Shown here: in pieces, positions 45,299 through 55,740 of the stretch | Position numbering within the stretch: position 1 is the first letter of the stretch | Layout: each line of letters begins with the position of its first letter | From: Ryuthela nishihirai | Taxonomy: Eukaryota > Arthropoda > Arachnida > Araneae > Heptathelidae | Length of the DNA: 64,000 nt | Assembly (NCBI GenBank): GCA_038380435.1 | Contig: JAWZYU010000018.1 | Location: forward strand, 55,081,751-55,145,750 | Direction: 5' to 3' | Position numbers and translations under genes: made by a program | The notes under the pieces: generated by a model | The model's database searches: none | The model's input: only the letters and a program-made list of their open reading frames with translations | What the model was told of the DNA's origin: nothing

Positions 45299-46765
45299 CA
45301 GGGTAATTCAAAACTTATCGTTCAAATTTCGTGGGGAGGTAGGGAATACGTCAGGAAACCGATTTCACATAGGAAAGTATATCCGCAAACGTCATCTACA
45401 TGAACAAAATGGACAAGTAAAGTGAACACAAGGAAACAGTACAGTTAAGTGGTAACGAATATGACTTTTATTCCAACAAGGTAAAGTACAGGTTCACAGT
45501 AGGTGCTCAAAATTGCGACCATTTACACGGACACAGGATTCACAGCGCCGTTGCATTGACCGCCGAACATTTTCAAAAACGCCTGGCATATCACGGACAA
45601 TGCCTGCGGCGACCACTATTCGTGCAACTAGGTCCATTTCACTGTCGACGGGGGTCTCGTACACATGGTATTTCATGGCCCCCACAAAAAGAAATCCATG
45701 GGCGATAAATCAGGTGACCTGGGTGGCCAAGCGATCGGTCCACCTCTACCGATCCATCGAGCTCCGAATGTTCGGTTCAGGTAATCACACGCAACAGTTG
45801 TGCTATGGGCTGGAGCCCCGTCATGTTGATACCACATATCTCTGTGGATATGCGCAGGAACAGCGCCCAGAAAAGTCGGTAACACTGTCTCGAAAAATAT
45901 TAGGTATTACCGGCCGTCCAATCGGGGCAGTAGCAAGTAAGGTCCCAACAAACAGTCACCAATAATTCCAGCCCACACATTTACGGCAAAACGATGTTGC
46001 GTGGCGTGACTTCTCGTACCATGCGGGTTGTCGTAAGCCCACACATGTGAATTGTGTGTATTGAACACACCTTCACGAGTGAATGAAGCTTCATCTGTAA
46101 AAAGGACAGAAGCTGGAAAACTGGGGTCCAAGGCACCTTTCTGCATGAAACATTGTGCAAATTCCACACGCTTCGGATAATCGTCAGGATGCAGTAACTG
46201 CACCTTTTGCAGATGGTAAGGATGCACACGTTCCTCGTGCAGTATCCGCCAAACTGCTGACTGAGAGACCCCAAGCTGCTGAGCAATAGCTCGTGTGCTG
46301 GTATTCGGATTATCTTCGATGGACTGTAGGACTTGTTCTGTGATGTTGACAGTCCGCGTCAGTCGTCTTCTCCCCGTATCCTGCTTGTTGCTGCGCAGTG
46401 AACCACGTTTGCGCAGATTGCGATGCACACGTGCAAACATTTGATGCTGCGGTATTCTTCTGTTGGGGTATCGGTCTTCGTAAACTTGCCTAGCGCGGCG
46501 GCCGCTTTCGCCAGCTGCCCCATATGCGAGATGCATATCCGCTAGCTCTTGATGCGTAAAACTATTCATCTTATCACTAGTAAGTCAGCTCGTACACTGA
46601 TGACAGCGGGAGTGGTCGGGCGAGCTGTACACTGGTTGGGTACACACAGCGCCCTCTACATATGCATGCGTACATTTCCGGACATACTTTCCTATGTGAA
46701 ATCGGTTTCCTGACGTATTCCCTACCTCCCCACGAAATTAGAACGATAAGTTTTGAATCACCCTG
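45299..46765 (-). mobile_element. Mariner-superfamily element with about 85-bp terminal inverted repeats
   Basis: It runs from CAGGGTAATTCAAAACTTAT to the mirrored ATAAGTTTTGAATCACCCTG, with TA on each side (45297-45298 and 46766-46767), the target duplication of the Tc1/mariner group. The inverted repeats extend to about 45385 and from about 46679 with only a few mismatches, long for this group. The 1467-bp element encloses one transposase gene on the minus strand, which fills most of it. Well-conserved ends with few gene lesions suggest a fairly recent insertion. Confidence 0.95.
45494..46569 (-). pseudogene. Mariner-type transposase, DD41D spacing, one stop and one frameshift
   Basis: ATG at 46569 opens 220 codons. 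An N-terminal region (MNSFTHQELADMHLAYG, residues 1-50) resembles the conserved leader domain (DUF4817-like) seen on arthropod transposases. A helix-turn-helix follows (STRAIAQQLGVSQSAVWRIL, residues 91-110), then VLFTDEASF with catalytic Asp159. A TAA at 45907-45909 interrupts the frame. In the same frame beyond it lie MWYQHDGAPAH (second Asp) and RSPDLSPMDFFLWG (third Asp). I count 41 residues between those two, hence DD41D rather than the DD34E of Tc1. A one-base frameshift near 45675 precedes the C-terminal 60 or so residues, ending NFEHLL. Total length would be about 360 residues, normal for the group. Confidence 0.93.
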
Positions 46766-46767
46766 TA

Positions 46768-47092
46768 TAAAAAAGGGGGAGAGAAAATGTGGTCGATGTT
46801 TATGCGGCATATATCAAGTGAACGTTTCTGAAGCTAGGTGTTTTCAGTGACAATGGAAAAAGATATAAATAAATTTTAAAACATTTTAAAAATACCTATC
46901 TTCTTATATGCGCCCTAAATGTAGAAAATAAACTTAAAACATTTTTGATGGTGCAATCAGTCACTAAATTCTTATTCAGGGATAAAAGGGAGATAGGGCA
47001 TCGATTTACCTACTCAACAAGATTGCCGACGCATATATTCCTTTGAAGTGAATAAGAATTCAGTAACTGATTGCATTGCCATTGTTGTTTTT
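46768..47092. other. Spacer with a 27-bp-arm hairpin
   Basis: 46952-46978 and 47049-47075 are inverted repeats of 27 bp with two mismatches (starting TGCAATCAGTCAC), around a 70-bp loop. This may be a small MITE or part of the termini of the adjoining Tc1 element. The remainder is unassigned. Confidence 0.75.
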
Positions 47093-48507
47093 GGAAAAAA
47101 AAAATGCAACACTTGCAAGAAGTTATGCAAATGTGACGAAATTTAGGGAGGCGGTAGTATATGGAATTGCATCGAAATGATTACGTTTGCCGGACGATCG
47201 AAACGATTGGACAGGTGCGGAGCAGTCAAACACAGATAAAGGCAACCAAAGCTCCCTAGTTGATAAAACGTTGTAGAAATTGCTCTAAACCGCTAAAGAT
47301 GCCCTTACGCAGACATCGACGGTCATTCCAACAGTTAACAGACTTTGAGCGTGGAAAAATCATCGGACTTAGAAAAGCTGCTTCGTAGTATAGATGTGGC
47401 CAACCTTGTTGGCCGCAATCCCAGCACAATTGTACACATATGATGCCAGTGGGTTCAAAAAGGATCCAGCAAACGCCGACAATAATCAGGAAGACGACGT
47501 ATGACCATGGCCGCCATGACGATGGAGCGACAGGACCATCATTTGCGACGCATGGCATTGCGTGACAGATTCGCGTCTACAATGCAACTGCAAAAGGACT
47601 GGCAACAGGAAACACATCGAATACCTACCAGGCGGACGATAAACAACAAGGCTTTTACAGTGTTAATTGTAAGGCTTTACAGTGTTCATTGTAAGCGGAA
47701 CTGTGGTTTCCTCCTCACATCTGTCCACATGCAAGCACGTCTTCAGTGGTGTTGCCTCAGACAGAAATGGAACGAACAAGAGTGGAGTATCGTGGTGTTT
47801 AGTGACGAATCTCGTTTTTGTCTTGGTCAGCACGAAGGTAGACAATATGTTCGCCATCATCCAGGGGAAAGGAACGTCACCCAGTACCTGCGACTTCGTC
47901 ACACAGCTCCAGAACCTGGTGAGGGTTGCCTTTAGTCAGACATCTCGTCAGAACTTATCATCATAAGGGGATTTCTAACTGCTCAATGATATGTTACCAA
48001 CCTTTTTGCAGCCAGTGGTGTCCCATTTGTTCATCAGCATGGAACCTTTTACCAGCAAGATAACGTCCGTCCCCACACAGCCCGCATTAGTCTGCAGTAT
48101 CTACATGAGCAAAATGTTCAGGTACTACCATGGCCAGCACGCTCGTCGGACCTTTCATCTATTGAACACGTGTAAGACATGGGCCGACAGCTCCAACAAC
48201 ACACAAGAGGTGCGCCAACAACTGTCGGTGGAATGGAACAATGACTTCGCGTTATTTGGCGTTCTATCCCTCAGAAAGACATTATAGAGCTGTACGATAG
48301 CCTTCCCCGCCATGTTTATGAATGCATTGCTGTGCGGGACGGTTCAACATCATACTAATTATATCATTTTACCGAGCAGGTAAAGTGATAACTTTCCATT
48401 TGTTTTTTGATAATGTAATCAATAGCACATCTCCGTGTATGCTAACAGCTGCCTGCGTTTCAATAAAATGGCATTAACCCTTCCAAGTGTTGTAATATTT
48501 TTTTCTG
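47093..48507 (+). mobile_element. Tc1-like element with short terminal inverted repeats
   Basis: The left end (AAAAAAATGCAACACTTGCA, around 47098-47119) and right end (CTTCCAAGTGTTGTAATATT onward to 48507) are imperfect inverted repeats of about 27 bp. TA follows the right end at 48508-48509; the left TA is not preserved. The element encloses a degenerate DD34E-type transposase on the plus strand. It lies about 330 bp from the mariner-type element. Confidence 0.85.
47299..48360 (+). pseudogene. Tc1-like transposase pseudogene
   Basis: ATG at 47299 starts MPLRRHRRSFQQLTDFERGK then IIGLRKAAS, the typical N-terminus of an arthropod Tc1 transposase. A stop comes soon after (about 47386). Further pieces in other frames give VANLVGRNPST (DNA-binding region), EWSIVVFSDESRFCLGQHEG (first catalytic Asp, about 47795-47835), and YQQDNVRPHTARISLQYL with PWPARSSDLSSIEHV (second Asp and final Glu, about 48050-48170). 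The frame ends near 48360 after YDSLPRHVYECIAVRDG. Multiple frameshifts and stops are present, and a 19-base duplication (AAGGCTTTACAGTGTTCATT-like) occurs at 47650-47690. It is inactive. Confidence 0.9.
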
Positions 48508-48905
48508 TAGTCTACTTTCTATGGTGATATAGGAATAATTGGATTTTTATACTTAATAATTGTTTTATTAATTTCAGATGCTCTTGACAGCGTTACTGCA
48601 TCTTATGGTTTTGAATTAAAATAGATTATGGTGACAATCAAGGGACATTTTAACGGGTTTTAAATAGTCATCCCAAACTTCTTCTCAGAAAAACAGGAGA
48701 TAATTTATTAAGGAAGATATCACTCTGAATTTAACGTCGATCAATTTTAGAAGAAAAAGTTTCTTGAGCCGAGTGGGATACGAACCCACTATCTCCTGAA
48801 AACATGTCAGGTGCTCTGGACCACTCAGCTACCTGCCGCCGATCAAGATCTCCTCTAATTGATATTATGAACTATCTACTAACAATACACAAACACGGAA
48901 AAACT

Positions 48906-49005
48906 TCATTAGAACTTCACTGTATTCTCTTCATTAGAACTTCACTGTATTCTCTTCATTAGAACTTCACTGTATTCTCTTCATTAGAACTTCACTGTAT
49001 TCTCT
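48906..49005. repeat. Minisatellite, 25-bp unit, four copies
   Basis: TTCATTAGAACTTCACTGTA followed by TTCTC is repeated exactly at 48906, 48931, 48956 and 48981. Confidence 0.97.
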
Positions 49006-49577
49006 TCATCCCCCCGACAGGGAACCACCTTGGTGGTGGTGGTGGTTGGGGGGGGGGGGGGGGGGGCTTGTGGCCCAGTGCGGTCGAAGGCTCTGCTGAC
49101 CGGTTTATGACCCGGTTGGACAGTGCTAAGACCTCCATCAGGTGCTCACTCTGTGGAGCAGTTCGGGGCCCTGCTGAATGACTTGGTCCCTCTAGTAGCC
49201 TAGGGCCCTTTTTCAAATCTGGGTCCAACTAAGAGTTCTTACCCCGGGAACCGAGCCAACTTGGATCTACATATCCTTGTTGTGGCTAACCGAGGCGCAG
49301 ATTAATTTATGGTTTTGACCGATGGATGAGCTTTCCTTCTATAGGACTGCTCGCCATTAGGTAGTCGGGGACGAGCTGTATCTATATGGTACTGTCTTGC
49401 CCCCGACCGTAGTTAGTGGCGAAAATGGCATTTCCCTATACTAGTAGTGCTTTTTGGCGGAACTAGTGGGTCTTGTCTTATATATATATAATTTCCTGAT
49501 TTCTTCATGAGACACATAGAAAGAGATCACTTTCTATGTCTGCTCTCAGCCTCAAGAAACACTATTTTTGTGAGACA
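49006..49577. other. GC-richer centre of the inverted-repeat element
   Basis: GGT repeats and a G-run (49030-49068) are followed by about 400 bp of balanced composition with GACCGGTTTATGACCCGGT (a local dyad near 49099). There is no coding frame with a domain: the minus-strand frame 49228-48992 is a translation of the G-run region. It could be a further repeat family or captured DNA. Confidence 0.45.
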
Positions 49578-49785
49578 CGGAGAATTATGCACTGTTGGTA
49601 GATGGTTCATAGCATCAATAAGAGGAAATCTTGATCGGCGGCAGGTAGCTCAGTGGTCCAGAGCACCTGACATGATTTCAGGAGGTCGTGGGTTCGTATC
49701 CCACCCGGCTAAAGACAATCTTTCCTCTAAAATTGATCGACGTTTAATTCAGAGTGATATCTTCCTTAATATATGAATAAATACG

Positions 49786-50187
49786 TCGAAAAATCTCTTC
49801 AACCTAAAGGAGAAAATTACTTACAAGATTATACAGCTTAACGAGATGTATATTAAATGAAAGCTACCTATGTAGGAATATTATAGCATAACCCGAATTA
49901 TCACTCCTATTTTCTGTCCCACATAAGAATTAGAGGAAAATGTCTTATGGATTTGATTGACTAATTAGTGAAAAGGAAGGTGTGTTATTTACTACATATT
50001 AAAATTCGAACCACGCAGAGAAATACATTGGAATTTTCTTATTTAATCAATCTTTATTAAACTATCATTAAAATTTATTAATAAATGGGACAATGTGGCA
50101 ACCTGTCTAAAAAAAAAAATCCAAAGTCCTCCACCATTTGCTTATGACATGCAAGGTTCAGTTCCGGTCCAGGCTTAACGTTTAGCA
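49786..50187. other. Unassigned AT-rich DNA
   Basis: No supported feature. Confidence 0.5.
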
Positions 50188-50692
50188 CAATGTTTCCCAA
50201 AGTGGACGATACCGCCCCCTGGGGGGCGCTGTAACGATCCAGGGGGTCGGTAGTAGCCTCGGGTGCAATTGGAGGCCGCTGGAAGTATAAAGAAAGAAGG
50301 GAAGATAAGAAATTTTTGAAACGCCGTTCGTACATGTCTCATCTGTTGTGTAACATAGAGTTAAAGTCGTAGTGATTACTATATTTTCAAATAAGCACAT
50401 AAAATTATCCTTCGTTATCTTAATTTTCTGTGTGTAATGAAGAATGTTACTATGGTTGATTTTAATAAATAATTTTATAATTTCAAGCTTCAAGGTGTCT
50501 TATTTCCAACAACATATTTCTTTACTATGTTGTAGAACCTAGGTAGAAATATAGATACAAAAAAGAACGCAAGTTTGTCATTGCATCTTTCTGTTTGTTC
50601 GCTTAAAGAAGATAGATTTCCAGGGGGCGCTGAGTAATTTTTGTGCTGAAAAGGTGGGGGGGGGGTAAGACAAATAAGTTTGGGAACCTCTG
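50188..50692. mobile_element. hAT-type MITE, 505 bp, perfect 8-bp target duplication
   Basis: GTTTAGCA is present at 50180-50187 and 50693-50700, a perfect octamer as made by hAT transposases. The ends CAATGTTTCCCAAAGTGG and TAAGTTTGGGAACCTCTG are imperfect inverted repeats. Subterminal GGGGGGCGCTG (about 50220) and AGGGGGCGCTGAG (about 50621) recur at both sides. There is no coding capacity; frames on both strands across it carry no motif. Mobilisation would need a hAT transposase supplied in trans. Confidence 0.93.
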
Positions 50693-50928
50693 GTTTAGCA
50701 TAACGGTTTCTACGAATTTCTTAATCATTTTACGCAATCCATTTGCGTTTAGTGGGCCTTTTCTGGACCCCCTATATCCCACAAACTCTTTAGTGCAGAG
50801 TTTTATTTCTGTTAAAATAATTTCTCGAATATTGCACATATAGGGGCATGACTTAACCGATAACAGCGTCAGAGTCAAATTCTTATACAGTAATACAGGG
50901 TTACCATACTTCCTCCAAAACCCTTCCA

Positions 50929-51008
50929 CGTCAATTCACCGCAACGTCAATTCTTCTCAGCGTCAATTCATCGTGACACCAATTCATCGCAACGTCAATT
51001 CATCGTCG
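50929..51008. repeat. Minisatellite, 16-bp unit, five copies
   Basis: CGTCAATTC-type units start at 50929, 50945, 50961, 50977 and 50993, an exact 16-bp period. The consensus is CGTCAATTCATCGCAA, with substitutions in each unit. Confidence 0.93.
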
Positions 51009-51277
51009 TGTTAGACATACGGTTTTATTGACTTTCCATATATGTGCTCAAATGAACTCTAGACAAAATAATTTAAGACTTTAAGAGGTTAACCATGTAT
51101 CAGAAGCAATGTACAATGTACAATGAAGCATGTACAATGATTATTTCAATATTAGGCAATCATTAATGATTTTTTCAGTTAATCTTTCTAGCTTCCGTGC
51201 TTCTTTAAATATTGAACAATTATTGTTGAAAATCGAGATTTAAATAGATTTGATTATGATCTTTATATTATCATCAG

Positions 51278-54200
51278 GGGCTGTAAATGGTAGCTAGGTA
51301 GTCACTGGAAGGAGAGCTATGCACCAATCCCCCGTGATGATGCATAGAACCGGCCAGGCCTAGCACCTAATATCCGACCCCGCCTTCTCGTGGTGCGGAC
51401 CGTTAGTACCTTTCAAAAGAGATACTCTCTTGTGGAAGTGAACGGACGGGGAGGGCTGCCAGATTAGTGTAGCCTACTGATCTGGACAACTGTGGCTACT
51501 TTTCTTTTTTTTTCTACCCTGCTGAGGAGTGGTCAACCACACAGGGTCCTGGTGCTGACCATATAAACCCACTGGACAGATATATGGCTCTGAGCTTGAT
51601 TATGGATCCTGAGTTTGCTGCACTGGTGGGCTTCTGTGGAGGGAAAATCTTCCGCTGTGTTTTCTGTTTGTTTGTGGGTTGACAGCCCCAAGTGAATAGA
51701 TTCACAGAATATGTTTATCAGCTGGTGGATAATCCTGAGCTGAAGTCATCGCACGCACCTGAACTCTTTGCTTCTATTGGCATCGTCAAATTCTACGTTA
51801 GAGGAAATCTTCCAGTGCAGATGGCTTCAGCCATTAGTAATGGGGGAACGGGTCTTTGCCCCATGTCTGCGATTAGGGGGCTGTTTGATATTGTCGGCAT
51901 TCCCTCTCTCAATAAACATAGTTTCTTTAAACATCCCACTAACCATTTTCTCTCCATACGTAGTTGGAATGTGAGGACTCTGCACAGAGCTTATTCTTTT
52001 GATGTCCTCACACAAGAATTCCACCATTATAATTTAGATATTCTTCGCTTGCAAGAGACCAGATGGACAGATAAAGGTCAGATTCTTAAAAATAATCTTA
52101 AATTTCTCTTTTCAGGGAGGGACGACAATAAGCATCACCAAGGCGTGGGTCTGCTTCTCAGCAGACACGTTAGCGATGCTCTTCTAGGGTATGAGTGCAT
52201 TAATGAAAGGTTTCTTACAGCAAAATTTCAGACAAGCGTTAAAGACTTGAATGTTATCTGCTGTTATGCCCCCACTGAGAATGCCGATGAGGATGAGAAG
52301 GATAGGTTTTATGAACAACTTCAGGATATTTTGAATTCTGTCAAGAAAGGAGATATTACCCTTGTTCTTGGTGACTTCAATGCCAAAGTTGGTACTGACT
52401 CTGACCTTTGGGGAGGAGTAATAGGCCCTTTTGATATTGGTAGTTGCAATGGCAATGGGCAACGTCTCCTGCAGGTAAGTAAATTCAATGGATTCAGAAT
52501 AACTAACACTTATTACAAACACCGCGACATACATAAGTACACATGGGTTTCACCTGATGGGCTGCATAAGAATATGATTGATTACATATTAATTAACAGC
52601 AAATGGGCTAGTTCTGTTAGGAATACCAGGGCATATAGGGGAGCTGAAATTGGATCTGACCATTACCTTGTTAAAAGTGTGTTGCAACTTAAACTTAAAA
52701 AGTGTTGTGCTAGGGTTAAAAAATTCACTTTTAATGCTGAAGCTCTGAAAGATCCAGATATAACCAAAGCTTACCATGATAGGTTACTTAGTCATTATGA
52801 CAGTCATGGTTTGCTTACTACTGAAGTTGAGGAAGAATGGGATCATTTTAAACAGGCTTTTTTGGACACAAACAGTATTCTTTTAGGAAAAAGGGGGCAG
52901 AGGAGGCAGAATTATCTGAGTGATAAGGCGCTTGAGCTTATTTCGGAAAGAAAGAACTGCAGGAATGTCTTTAATCAATACCCTACTAGTCCTAATAGAA
53001 AGCATTACAGAGAACTTAATAAACGTGTAAAAGATCAGTTAGCTGCGGATAAAAATCTTTGGCTTGATGGTTTGGCTGATAAAGCCCAGGAAGCAGTTAG
53101 ACAGCACAACAGCAGAGAGCTGTACCAGATAGTTAATGTTTTATGTAGTAGAAAACGGACAGGCATACAAGGATTGAAGGATAAACAAGGTACGGTTATA
53201 GAAGGGGAGGATTCTGTCATGGCTACGTGGGCTGAGCATTTCAGTGATGTTCTAAACAATGTAGTTGGTCCCATTGTTTGCAGTGATGATGGATGATGCA
53301 TTGGTGGCTTTAATGTTGGCCCTATAACACAATCTGAAGTTATTTTGGCTGTTTCTAAACTTAAACTTCATAAATCCCCAGGGGTAGATGAAATTACTGC
53401 CGAAATGCTTAGAGCTGGGAATGTTTCGGTTACCACTTGGATGACTGAAATTCTGAATATCTTTAATGATAAAGGCATGGTTCCTAAGGATTTTACCAGA
53501 GCTATTCTTATCCCTATTTTCAAAAAAGGTGATCGCAGTTCTTGTGATAACTATAGGGGTATCAGCTTACTCTCTGTTCCAGGTAAAGTTCTTTCCATGA
53601 TTGTGCTTAATAGAATTAAGAATCTTGTTGACAGTCAATTGCGTGATGAGCAATGTGGATTCAGAAGTGGTAGGGGATGTGTGGATCAAATATTTTCACT
53701 TAGGCAGATTCTTGAGAAATGTTTAGAGTTTCAGAAACCTTTGGTTGCTAGCTTTGTTGATTTCAAAAAGGCTTTCGACTCTGTTGATCGTCATAATTTG
53801 TGGTTGATTGTGAGATCATATGGTATACCAGACAAGTTAGTTAACATAATGAAAGCTATCTATAATAACACTGAGTCCTGTGTGAGAGTTGGTAAGGCTT
53901 GTAGGAATAGATTTAGCATTACTTCTGGTGTTCGACAAGGGTGCATTTTGTCTCCTTTTCTCTTTAGCTTCGTTATTGATTATGTTATGCGAAATTCACT
54001 TCAAGGGAAAGATTTTGGCCTTAAATGGGGTGGAGATACGAAAATTTCTGATTTAGATTATGCTGATGATTTAGCCCTTTTGGCAAATGATGTTGATGAG
54101 ATGAACTCTTTCATTCGAGTCGTTGATGAGACTGGTAGTAGAGTAGGTTTGGTTATAAACAGAGAGAAAACTAAAGTGATCAAAATTGGTCAGGCAGGCT

Positions 54201-54824
54201 GTGATTCAGTTAATCTGAATGGCTGCAGTCTTGAGCAGGTGTCACAGTTTAATTATCTTGGGAGCTATTTAACAGATAATGGTGATGTACGGCATGAGAT
54301 TAACAGACGAATAGGGATTGCTGGGGACTTTTAAGAATCTATGGAGAGTGTGGAGAAATAGGCGTATACACCTAAAGACTAAAATTAGGCTGTGTAATAG
54401 TTTGGTTCTTTCTAGGGTTAGTTATGATAGTGATATTTGGACACTTTGTAAACAAGATAACAGGAAACTAGATGCTTTTGATTCCAGATGCTTACGCAGT
54501 ATCTTGGGCATTAGGTGGTTCAACTTTGTAACTAATGATGAGGTTAGGCAAAGGAGTTTGCAACCTCCTTTAAGCAGCATATTGTGCAGAGAGAGACTCC
54601 GTTGGTTTGGCCATGTTGCCCGTATGAATAATTATAGATTGGCGAATAGGGTTTTGAACAGTGTGCCTAAAGGCCTCAGAAAGAAGGGGAGACCTAGGAT
54701 GCGGTGGCAGACAATGTCAAACAGGCCCTTGTTAGAATTGGTGTGCAGTGGCCAGATGCAGTAGATGTAGCTCAGGATAGACTTGCTTGGAGAACTAAAT
54801 TCTCCTCCGTAGCCCATGGCTGCT

Positions 54825-54859
<35 letters not shown>
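51278..54859 (+). mobile_element. RTE-like LINE, copy C, full length with target-site duplication
   Basis: ATCATCAG flanks it at 51270-51277 and 54860-54867, an 8-bp target duplication. The 5' end GGGCTGTAAATGGTAGCTAG matches copy A, and the 3' end is a GAT/TGA trinucleotide tail (about 54826-54859), the kind of short tandem tail typical of RTE elements. Length is 3582 bp, with about 410 bp of 5' leader, one long endonuclease-reverse transcriptase frame and almost no 3' untranslated region. Few lesions mean this is the youngest or best-preserved copy in the window. The clade is inferred from tail, single ORF and domain order. Confidence 0.95.
51692..54830 (+). pseudogene. LINE C endonuclease-reverse transcriptase, one stop and two frameshifts
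   Basis: From 51692 (a GTG; the first in-frame ATG is at 51821) the frame is open for 534 codons. It holds an intact AP-like endonuclease: SWNVRTL (91-97), LQETRW with Glu122, GDFNA (227-231), MIDYILIN (295-302) and GSDHYLV with the catalytic Asp-His pair (321-327). A single TGA at 53294-53296, in a GATGATGGATGA run, interrupts it. The same frame continues to 54334 with the reverse transcriptase: DNYRGISLLSVPGK, FVDFKKAFDSVD, GVRQGCILSPFLF, LDYADDLALLAND (catalytic Asp pair), INREKTK and FNYLGSYL. A 2-bp deletion near 54323 and a 1-bp deletion near 54706, judged against copy A, shift the C-terminal RERLRWFGHVARM and MRW..DNVKQ blocks. The tail is read as a run of Met codons. Confidence 0.93.
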
Positions 54860-54861
<2 letters not shown>

Positions 54862-55020
54862 CATCAGTCACATTTTTCTATTAAATGCATATTTTAAAAG
54901 TTGTAGAGCTTTGAAGTTAGATTCCCATTGACATAATATGGTAAATTTCTATTACGGCAGGAAAATTTTGATTGATATGTTTAATTATTGTTACAAGAAA
55001 AACCCAAAACTCATTAGAGC

Positions 55021-55394
55021 AGGGGTGGCTCTGTCGGTATCGCGCTGGCTCGTAATCTGCAGTTTCCAGTTTCGAGTCCCAGCAAGGCTAGCGTTGCGAT
55101 TTATCTCCTCAAAACTCCCCGTTGGGTTAGTAGGAAACACCGATGTGCTTGAAAAGGCCGATATCAGTCAAATGGGACGTTAAGTCCCGGCGCTATGTGC
55201 GACAGAGCCATATCCCCTGCACGTTAAAGAACACGCTGGATGACCTAGACTGGAGGCTATCATTTGTCTCTCAACAACTGTCCAGTGGTTCCCTCCTCCC
55301 CAACCTTCTCTGAGTTCTCTGGGTCTTTGTAACCATGACATTTAACTCATTGTGTGTTAAAAGCGCCGCTTAGAGCTAAAAAAACACAACCCTA
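55021..55394 (+). mobile_element. tRNA-derived SINE, family 1 (left of palindrome centre)
   Basis: AGGGGTGGCTCTGTCGGTAT, TGGCTCGTAATCTGCAG and CAGTTTCGAGTCCC form the head. AAATGGGACGTTAAGTCC, AACACGCTGGATGACC and TTTGTAACCATGACATTTAA follow. The end is an AAAACACAACCC-type tail. It faces the SINE at 55440-55740 and lies in the left arm of the inverted duplication. Confidence 0.9.
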
Positions 55395-55439
55395 AAACTC
55401 ATTACACATTACATATTTTATGCCTCACCTTAGTAGCAG

Positions 55440-55740
55440 AGGGTTATGTTATTTTACCTATGAGCTACCCCCTGGACAGCTGTTAGGACACAGATAGCAG
55501 CCGCTCATCAAGGCTATCCACCATGTTTATTAACTTGCACTGAATAGGGCTTTCCTGTATACGGGGCCACGTCTTAACGTCCAATCTGACGGACGTCGTC
55601 CTTTTCAAGCCCACTGATGTTCCCTACAAACCTAGCTGGAAGTTTCGCGAAGATAAATCTCAACGCTGGGCTTGATGGGATTCGAAACTGTGAACTGCAG
55701 ATTATGAGCCTGGCACACCACCGACTGAGCCATCCCCGAC
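55440..55740 (-). mobile_element. tRNA-derived SINE, family 1, reversed, internally deleted
   Basis: On the minus strand the head GTCGGGGATGGCTCAGTCGG, CCAGGCTCATAATCTGCAG is well preserved and retains CAT at the anticodon position, supporting descent from elongator tRNA-Met. TTCGAATCCC is the B box. About 90 bp of the 3' part is missing: GTCCAGGGGG joins directly to TAGCTCATAGGTAAAATAAC. It is the mirror partner of the SINE at 55021. Confidence 0.9.

Larger units (their letters stand above)
48707..49771. mobile_element. Inverted-repeat element with a tRNA-like sequence in each arm
   Basis: The left arm (48707 to about 48895) and right arm (about 49578-49771) are inverted copies with scattered differences, starting TATTAAGGAAGATATCAC. 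Each arm contains a tRNA-like sequence: minus strand at 48768-48838, plus strand at 49645-49714. The plus one reads GGTAGCTCAGTGGTCCAGAG, CCTGACATGATTTCAGG and GTGGGTTCGTATCCCAC, giving D-arm, anticodon-arm and T-arm. The acceptor ends do not pair and position 33 is not T, so neither is a plausible functional tRNA. The 680-bp centre holds a 25-bp tandem array, a GGT/poly-G tract and GC-richer unassigned DNA. Confidence 0.85.

Noticed and set aside
49640..49716. Possible functional tRNA gene (and its mirror at 48766-48840)
   Set aside because: D-, anticodon- and T-arm sequences are present, but acceptor strands do not pair, the anticodon loop lacks T at position 33, and both lie in repeat arms.
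50906..51008. CRISPR-like array
   Set aside because: Direct 16-bp tandem units with no spacers, in eukaryotic DNA: a minisatellite.
54632..54871. Histidine-rich frame on the minus strand
   Set aside because: It is the reverse reading of the LINE C trinucleotide tail.
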